From Spodoptera frugiperda (taxonomy: Eukaryota > Arthropoda > Insecta > Lepidoptera > Noctuidae): a stretch of 64,000 nt of DNA. A program made the position numbers and the translations under genes. The first letter of the stretch is position 1. Every line of letters begins with the position of its first letter. The notes under the pieces were generated by a model. It made no database searches, was not told the origin of the DNA, and was given only the letters and a program-made list of their open reading frames with translations. The stretch is from assembly GCF_023101765.2 (NCBI RefSeq), contig NC_064234.1, forward strand, positions 2,418,001 through 2,482,000, read 5' to 3'. Below are positions 42,801-51,800 of the stretch, one piece after another.

Positions 42801-45800
42801 GCTAACTATTCTAAATGTTGCTTGCTTATCTAAATTATGACATCTAACTCGATTTTGATTTGGTTTTCTTTAATGTTTTAGTGTTTTTGAGACATTGTCA
42901 TTTTTCTTCAATTCTTCCTGGTGTTGAGTATTTCATTCAACATTGTTTAAATCGAAATTATCTTCAGTATGACTTGCATAATTATAAAGTGATACTTGAA
43001 CATATAAAATGAATTTAAAACGGAAACTGCTTTCAACTATTTATGATCAGATATTTTTGCAAAATCTTTATCAATTTGCTCTTAATATCTGTCATAACTA
43101 GTACTGAAATCATTAGCTTTCCTAAAGTCATGGTGTTCTAAGGTTACCCTATGGGTTCTACCAGATACCTTCCACATTCTCCAATCTTTAAAGTACCATT
43201 AATTTCTATAAAACATTTTAGCGGTAGTTTATATGTAACGAACGTTGTGCACGAGAGATTAGAACATTAGATGATCCATTTCATATTATTTGTGCTAACC
43301 ATTTGTCTATTTGGATGAAATCATTGTATTCCGTCACGATTGCAACACGTGTTACATCACTGTGTCCAAAGAATGATGGACAGACACATCCAAACCTAAT
43401 CATCACAACTACAGCATGTTGTTGATAAAATTATACTTCTATTAAAATTTTACTTCATCATAGTGAAATTAAAATGATTTTTGTAAAAGAAAATGTGTAA
43501 ATAGGAATGATTTTTGTAATTCCCATGGAGTACCTAAGTACCTATTTTTAGTTTAAACCCGGGTTAAATAGGTGTTAATATTACTCAAATGATAATAACC
43601 GCAAAAGTGCCCATGCTTTAAAACTAAACTATAAAACATCATTGGCTTTAAGCCCTGACGAAACACAACGTTATTTATTTCTCATAATCCCTGTAAGGCA
43701 AATGCAACTCTAAGAACGAATATTTAGTGTTTCATTTGCCCATATTAAACTTGTGTTTCGCCAGAGCCGTTACCAAAATTAATTCAACCAATACAACAGT
43801 CGCTGTAACAAGGATTTGGTGATATTATTTAACGTTATAAGATATCCCTGAATCTCACGCTTGATATGGTGTGATCACACCTGTTTTTGGTCATATTATG
43901 TATGCTAATAACCTAATCAAAGCGTTATAAAGACGCCTGTATTATATTATGACATAAGATCTTATACCATCATCACGCGGAACTGTCTTCCCTGGCTGCT
44001 GGATCGCTTGAATATCATCTAATGACAGATCATGGAACATCGTACACGAATGATTGACGTTTTGTGCTGGTTCAATGTAATAATGATTACTTCCATTTGG
44101 ACGATTATCTGGACCCTTTTTCAGACCAACATCAAATCAAAGGATTGCTAAAATACTTTGTAACCAAAGTATTTAACCAGATACTTAATACACTTTTTTA
44201 CTCTAAGTCGTCCAAATGGAACTATGAAAATACCAACCATGTTATGGAAGCTAATTCCTCATTTTATTATAGGTCAGCTGATGTCTCAATCTATGGGAAG
44301 TCGTCCAGCTCTGATTGCTACTCCTGAAGCGAGTCCTAAGTATGATGACTCTTACATGGGTTACTCCATTGCTGTTGGTGATTTCGCTGGTCAGGGCATT
44401 CAGAGTGTAGCTGTTGGTGTACCCAGAGGAGCTGGACTTAAAGGATTGGTGAGAGAATCATATATTAACAAGAATTTATTTGGAATACATTATCATCATT
44501 AGCATCAACAGCATAAGCAGTTATTGATACCTTGTCTTGTACGGAGAATGTCCGAGCATTAATCACCACGCTTGCTCAATGCGGGTTAGCGATTTCAAAT
44601 TTATAATTTGAAATGATAAGCCCAGGTTTTGGAACTCATACAAATGATCAATCATAGGAATCAATCAAATCAAGTGCGGCCAGCTCGACCGGAGTGATAC
44701 CAAGGCCTCACAGAAAACCGACGTGAAACAACGCTTGCGATGTGTTTCGTTGTGTGAGTGAGGTTACCGGAGAGCCAATTACCCCCCTTACCAATCTTCC
44801 TAATCCCCGATTCCCCAACACACCTTCAATTCCTGACCCCCAAAACGCCAGCAACGCACTTGTAACGCCTCTAGTGTTTCGGGTGTTCATGGGCGGCGGC
44901 GATTGCTTACCATCAGGTGATCCGTGCGCTCGTTTACCAGATTATAGCGTAAAAAACTGAACAAATATCATAATTTGTCAATGACATGTGTTTTAACTTT
45001 ATTTACTTATACCATTTTTTTCTATCATTCTAGGTTGTGCTCTACACTTGGGAGCTTCAAAACATCAAGAACATTAGTGGCTCGCAGATCGGTGCTTACT
45101 TCGGCTACAGTATTGCCTCTGGTGATATTGACGGCGATGGCTTCGATGACGTCATTGTTGGTGCTCCAATGTTCACCAGGGCTAAGACTGATGGATTTGA
45201 ACACGGAAGAATCTATGTGATCTACCAGGATAAAGATCGAGTAAGTACAAGGCTTATAACCACATTAAGTAGGTACTTATTTATTAATATCAGTGTACTC
45301 AGTCTTATGGAACGAAGCACAACTGCTGAACGTATGAGACTAGGTTTGATCTTTCTTCTTTATATAATTAATCCTTATTGGTTGGTGCACTCATTAGTTT
45401 CATATACCCATTTAAATGAGTGACACATAAATGACTACAGACATTTTTATTAAATATCTGTTTTAATTTACTGTCGCTATATCCATAAGGTCCTTAGAAT
45501 CCGTTAGCTTATATCTAATTTATTCTTCCAGTCTTTTACAAGGAGTCATGCCAGGACCGGTGAAGTTTCGCGAGGCAGATTCGGTTTGGCTGTCACGTCC
45601 CTTGGTGATATCAACTACGACACTTTCGGAGGTAAATATTTCTTTTTACTAGTATAAAAAGCAGGGTTACATTCCTGGATCGATGAGCTATAAAGTTTAA
45701 AGATTTAGGTAAACATTGTCTGTTGTTGTACCCGATGTGTTTTAAGTAGAACACCCCTCAGGCGAATAATAGGTTCTATATTTTACATCATGCACAAACA

Positions 45801-48800
45801 TTTCAAGAACTTCCTAGCCTAGCTTCACTGACAGACAGACTGACGGACAATTCAATTTGACGTTTCAAAAGTGCCTTATTTAGGATTAATTGAAATTAAT
45901 GCTTTGACTTTGACTTTGACTTTGAACAAGTATCTAAATCAAACCGTATTATATTTTCCAGACATAGCAGTGGGCGCTCCGTATGGTGGTGAGAACGGCC
46001 GTGGGGTTGTCTACATCTACCATGGTAGTGCGATGGGCATCCATGAGAAGTACTCCCAAGCCATCACTGCTGAGGAGATCTCCCCCACCTTGACCACCTT
46101 CGGATTCTCGCTCTCTGGAGGAGTGGATCTGGATAACAATAACTACACAGATTTGGCAGTTGGTGCCTACAAATCTGATAGCGTTGTGTTTTTGAAGTAA
46201 GTTATTTTGTATTGATTTTCTTATTGGTTTAAGTGTAAATGTGAGTCAAGGCCTACCTTGACTTTTTGAGATAACTCAAACTCTAATCGAGATTTTTTTT
46301 GAATTTTGATTTTGGAAATCACAATAGCTCAAAGCTCCGAGTATGGAGCCTAGACTTCAGCCTAGTGCACAGTAATGTTCAGTACCAATTGAGAATGAGA
46401 CTATACATGAGATCTACCACAACTATTTTCTTGTCATTTGCCTACTTTATTGTCGTACATAAAAAGGGATCTAAATATTATGTTACAGTTAAAACAGACT
46501 CTGTATGACAGGTCCTGATACATCCTATCTTTTTCAGGTCTCGCCCAGTAGTCAAAGTGACTGCTGAAGTGAAGTTCTTAGTTGACAGCAAATTGATCTC
46601 GCTGACCGACAAAAAATGTCCTCTCGCTAACGGCACCACGTTTGCGTGTGCGCAGGTTATGTTTTGCCTCTCATATGGAGGCGTTAATGTGGATCAGCAG
46701 ATTAGTAAGTGTTTATTAATTCTTAATTCATTTTGTCCTTTATTATGTTTTAGATTGCTATATTATTTTAACTTAAGTATTTAAGCAAAATTGAGAGCCA
46801 CAATAATGTATTGTTTGTTTTCCAAGCGGAAGGATATATCTGCTATTTTGGTGAGTCGGCGAAGTAGCGCTAATTGGTACCATATAAGGTTCAAATTGCC
46901 ATAGAAACACAAAATTATTTATTAATTTCAAATAAGTATCGAGTCTGATTGGTACTTCTAGTAGATATCGTAACACGATTGGCTACTTTGTGTGATGGAT
47001 GTTGAGATTAATAGACTATGGAGCGATGTACATACATACACTTATATTTGGTAGTATTAGTTAATCAGTGTTAGTTGTATAAGTGACAGCACTGTTAATG
47101 TTTCACACAATAGTAACAATACTCTGTTATGACTGAACCGAAGTATTGCTCTCTCTTTTCCTTAGGACTCCTATATTATTATACTGTACTACATAAATAA
47201 CCTCCCGCCTGTCTTCTGGGTATAGCCAGATACTTTGGGACGGCAATTGCTACGATTCTTACACACCTCTTTCGCTTTATCAACAGTCATCAGTCTTTTC
47301 ATGCATGCTCGTCGGTAAAAGGCCATTTGGCTCTTCTAAAATGTATCGCCAAACTGGTCAATATATCTTCATCTACTGCGCTCTCTACTGCCGATCCCAT
47401 TTATAACCATCACATTGTTACTCCATACCCTAAGTCTTCTACAGTTACGAGCAGATACTATATATTTCTAAAATCACCAGCAAAAAAGAGAGAGGAATAA
47501 AACAGTCCAGTCCAAACACATGCAGTGTAACTAACTGATGCTTCAATCTCCAGAATTTGAGGTGACCCTGGACCTGGACTCCCGGCAGAAGACCACGAAG
47601 AGGCTGTTCCTCGCGGAGACCAGGGAGACCACGTACAAGACCCAGATACTACTGACGCAGGGAGAACATGAATGCAAGGATATCCTCGTGTACTTAGATG
47701 TGAGTAGCTTTTTGTCTTCACCGATTTAAATAGGAATATCACCGTATTTCAGCCCCTTCGTCCATTTAACAATTTTGAATTTACTTTGTCAATTTTTTAT
47801 CAAAAACATACATCTTATTTGTAACAATATTGTAAAAAAATTCAATTCAATATTTGAAACTTAAAACGGGATACCTATTATATCGGCCGAAATATCGGAA
47901 ACTCATAAATACTGAAAAACATGGTAAATATCCCGTTTTCAGTTTCAATTCTAGTGTTAGTGACCATGTCAGTTTAAAAACTTATATTCAATATTTATTT
48001 ATCCATAAATTCTAATAGTTTTGTAACAAAATATCACTCAAATAATCTTTACTTCCGTATATTTCAATCATGAGAAACACAACGTTTTATAAACAACAGC
48101 GCAAAGCGCTCCAAATTAACAAAAATAAATATTTTTCTTTACACACATAACAAAGAACATACTCAATGCCATATCTACCACTTTACCTTGGGAAGACGCA
48201 GATAAGGCTTTTAGTAGATCATTCAGACCTCGGTTTTGATTCCGAACAAATAATGCAGAGCGCATCACTGGCAAAAAAATTGAGTTCAACTTAACCCAAT
48301 AAGATTCATATTGACCAAAATTTACCAATCATCATCATCATCATTATCAGCCGAGAGACGTCCACTGCTGAACAAAGGCCCCCTTGGTCCTCAACGTAGA
48401 ACGACAAGTCGCCACCTCCATCCACTGGCTCCCCGCGACTCTTTCGATGTCGTCGGTCCCCCTAGTGGGAGGTCTGCCCACGCTGCGTCTTGGTCTTGAA
48501 TTTTACCAATGGCAACCTAAATATCAACCAAAAAATTCCAGGATGAAATCCGTGACAAGCTGACTCCCATCGAAGTGAAGATGTCGTACGACCTGGTGAA
48601 CCAGCCGTCTGGTAACATCGTGCCGCCAGTCCTCGACCAGACTCACAGCATCATGCACACAGACTCCCTCAACATCCAGAAGAACTGCGGCGCTGACAAC
48701 ATCTGCATTCCTGATCTGAAGATGGCTGCTACCACGTAAGCGCTTTTTTTTACTGACTGACGGACAATTCAATTTGACGTTTCAAAAGTACCTAATTAAG

Positions 48801-51800
48801 GATTAAATTACTTTGACTTTGAAAACCGAATACTTTGAAAGATTATGGGACAGGTACCCCTATCTATACTTAATATGGTCTGAGGGAACACATATGCTAC
48901 ATTTTATTCCACGGGAACGCGGACGAATTTAGCAGAAACTAGAAAATAAATAAAAAATCCTATAATCCGTAAAAAATATGTATTATGAAAGCATGTACCA
49001 AGGCCAATGGAAAGTGGATCTAAATTGCACCTGTACTGAAACAGTAACTTTTATGTTAATCAATCATCATTACAATGTTCCACAGCCCTACAGTCAACTA
49101 CGTGCTAGGATCTGGTGAAAACCTCCACATTGATGTTAAAGTGGAGAACTCTGGTGAAGATGCCTTCGAAGCCGCCTACTACCTGATGATTCCTCCAGGA
49201 GTGACATACGCTAAGATGGAACGTCTGGACAAGGATGCAGACACCCTGATATACTGCTCCATCACCAACAGATTCCCTGATGGAAACACCACTTTGAAAT
49301 GTGACCTCGGAAACCCCATGGCTAGTGGACAAAAGGTAAGCGAATTTTCGAAGGTTGTTTCATATTTTTGGATTTTGTTCAAGTTTATATTTATGTTTTT
49401 GCTTGATTTTCATATTGGACATTATAATAAATATTGTCTTGCTTTTGGATCGGATATCTGATTTATTTTCGTTGAAATCCAGTTTTTATACTTCATTAGA
49501 TATTAGATACTTAACGCGTACTTCAGTGAAATCAGTTCATATTATGTTTGTGTTTACTAAGACTTAGTAAAAGTACTTAGTCACTAACTATTGTACACTG
49601 AACAAAAAATACAAGGAATATGTGTGTATAAAATATTAGACGACAACGTATCTAAACTAGCATATATTGCGTTCTAGGTAAACTTCCGTCTGATCTTGGA
49701 AGTAGACGCTCGCGTGACCACGCTGAGCTTTGACATGGAAGCGAACTCCACCAACGTGGAACAGGACACCATGTACGACAACTCCATGCATATGAACATC
49801 GGCGTCGTGGTCAGGGCACACCTCTCTATCATTGGGTGAGTCATTCACATTTAACGTATTATCAATATCGGTCGCTATCTTACAATATTTGTTTTCATTT
49901 TTTATACCAAGTTTTCTCTAGTGATGTCATTGCAGAAGATCGGGAATAATTGCAGGCATTAATGTTTTTGAGAATTTCAGAGATAACCGTTATTGTTATA
50001 AGACTAACAATATTCTTCGATACATTGCAGAACTTCAGACGCGCCTGAACTGCACTACAACGCTTCGCAGTACGAAACACAAAACATCAAGGACGACACT
50101 AAACTTGGGCCTCAAGTGATTCACAAATACAACTTGAAGAATGAGGGGCCATTCACGGTTGAGGAAGCCGAGATATACTTCATGTGGCCCTACCAGACCC
50201 TTGAAGGTAAGGTTTCCCATAATATTTTCTATCATAGTTGATAATTTCCTAAGCAGCGTCACGCCTTTTATTCCCGAATGAGGTGCACATTATGGCAGCA
50301 ATGCCAGTGTACAATGTATTTACATCCACTTAATTATCACTATTTGTGTTATAAGTTCCATGTAGGTAATAACTTCCTAAGTTGACCTACAAATACCTAC
50401 GGCAATAATTCAACTCTTGGAATAATTTTCCAAATAGGTTGCTTTGTGGCCTATTTTTGTACTTTGTACTTCAATATATGCATCACCAAAACCGGTATTT
50501 TGCTGTTATTTTGCTTTGTAAATTCCTTTTTTATTCAACTGTGTTATGTTCATTGATTGATAGTTTGGAAGAATTTAAGTAAGTATAATCAGCAGGCAAG
50601 TATAAATAGGTATAATCAGGCATCACGAAGTATACCTGCAATATCATAATCTATTATTTTTTTTCTAATTTCAGGCGAAAATCTCATGTACATGTTGGTG
50701 CAGCCCCAATATCTGGGAGACGTCAAGTGCGACATAGCGCGACACATTAACGATGCCAACTTGTTTGTGGAGAGACCTTACGAATTTCTGCTGTCGAAAG
50801 AGAGGGAAGGTATGATTGAAGATAATATTTGAACCGCTGACGGTTACGAACTACGGACTTGGTGTCAAAAAACACACATATTTTAGTAAAACCACCTAAA
50901 TCATAGATTTTTATTTTTATAAAAATAGGCAAATTTTCTTCGCTCTTAGAAATTTTCTTACTGCAGGCCTTTCTCAATAAACTTCTTCAAATCAATATGT
51001 TTTATTTTGCAGCTATGATGAGTAGCGAATTCTACACTGCATCGCAAACTTCGGGAGGTGGTGGATATTATGGACAAGGTACATTAATAACTACTTAACA
51101 AAACATTTAATTTTTCGTAATAAGTAGAATAGCTCATTATTTGCAACGTAATTTTTCAGTGTACTGGGATGATTTATCCAATGGCGGTCAATACAACTAC
51201 CAAAGTAATACTGGTGTCAACTTAGGAGGTTCTGGGTATGGTACTGGACAATCCAGTCATTCCAGTGGAAGCTCGAGCTCCAGCTCCACTCATTTTAGTA
51301 GCAGCAGCAGCCAAAGTGGAGGACAAATTATTAGCGGTCAGACTAACAGTGGACAATTTAGTGGTAGCCAGAGCGGCAGTGGGCAATTCTCTGGCACCCA
51401 AGGTGGCAATGGGCAATTTGTTACCAGCCAAACTGTAAGTGGACAGTTCAGTGGAAACCACGGTACCAATGGACAATTCAGCGGTAACCAAGGATCGTTA
51501 GCACACCAAGGTGGCCATTTTGGTGGTCAAAATCAAGGCCAGCAAGGCACTTTTACATTCAACCAAACCTGGAGCTCTTTTGAAGACAGTGAAGACCTGA
51601 CTGCAGAACAAAAAGAAGAAATCAGGAAGAAACTGGCGGCTGCTCTTGCTTCCGGATCTAGTCAAGGTAGCTGGAGCTCCCAAAATGGGGCCTTCGGTGG
51701 TCTCGGACAAGGCTCCATCGTGAAATACAAGAATAAGACAATCATTTATGATGCTAATCACAACATTATTTCGGAATTTGAGACAAGCACTGAATATGCA

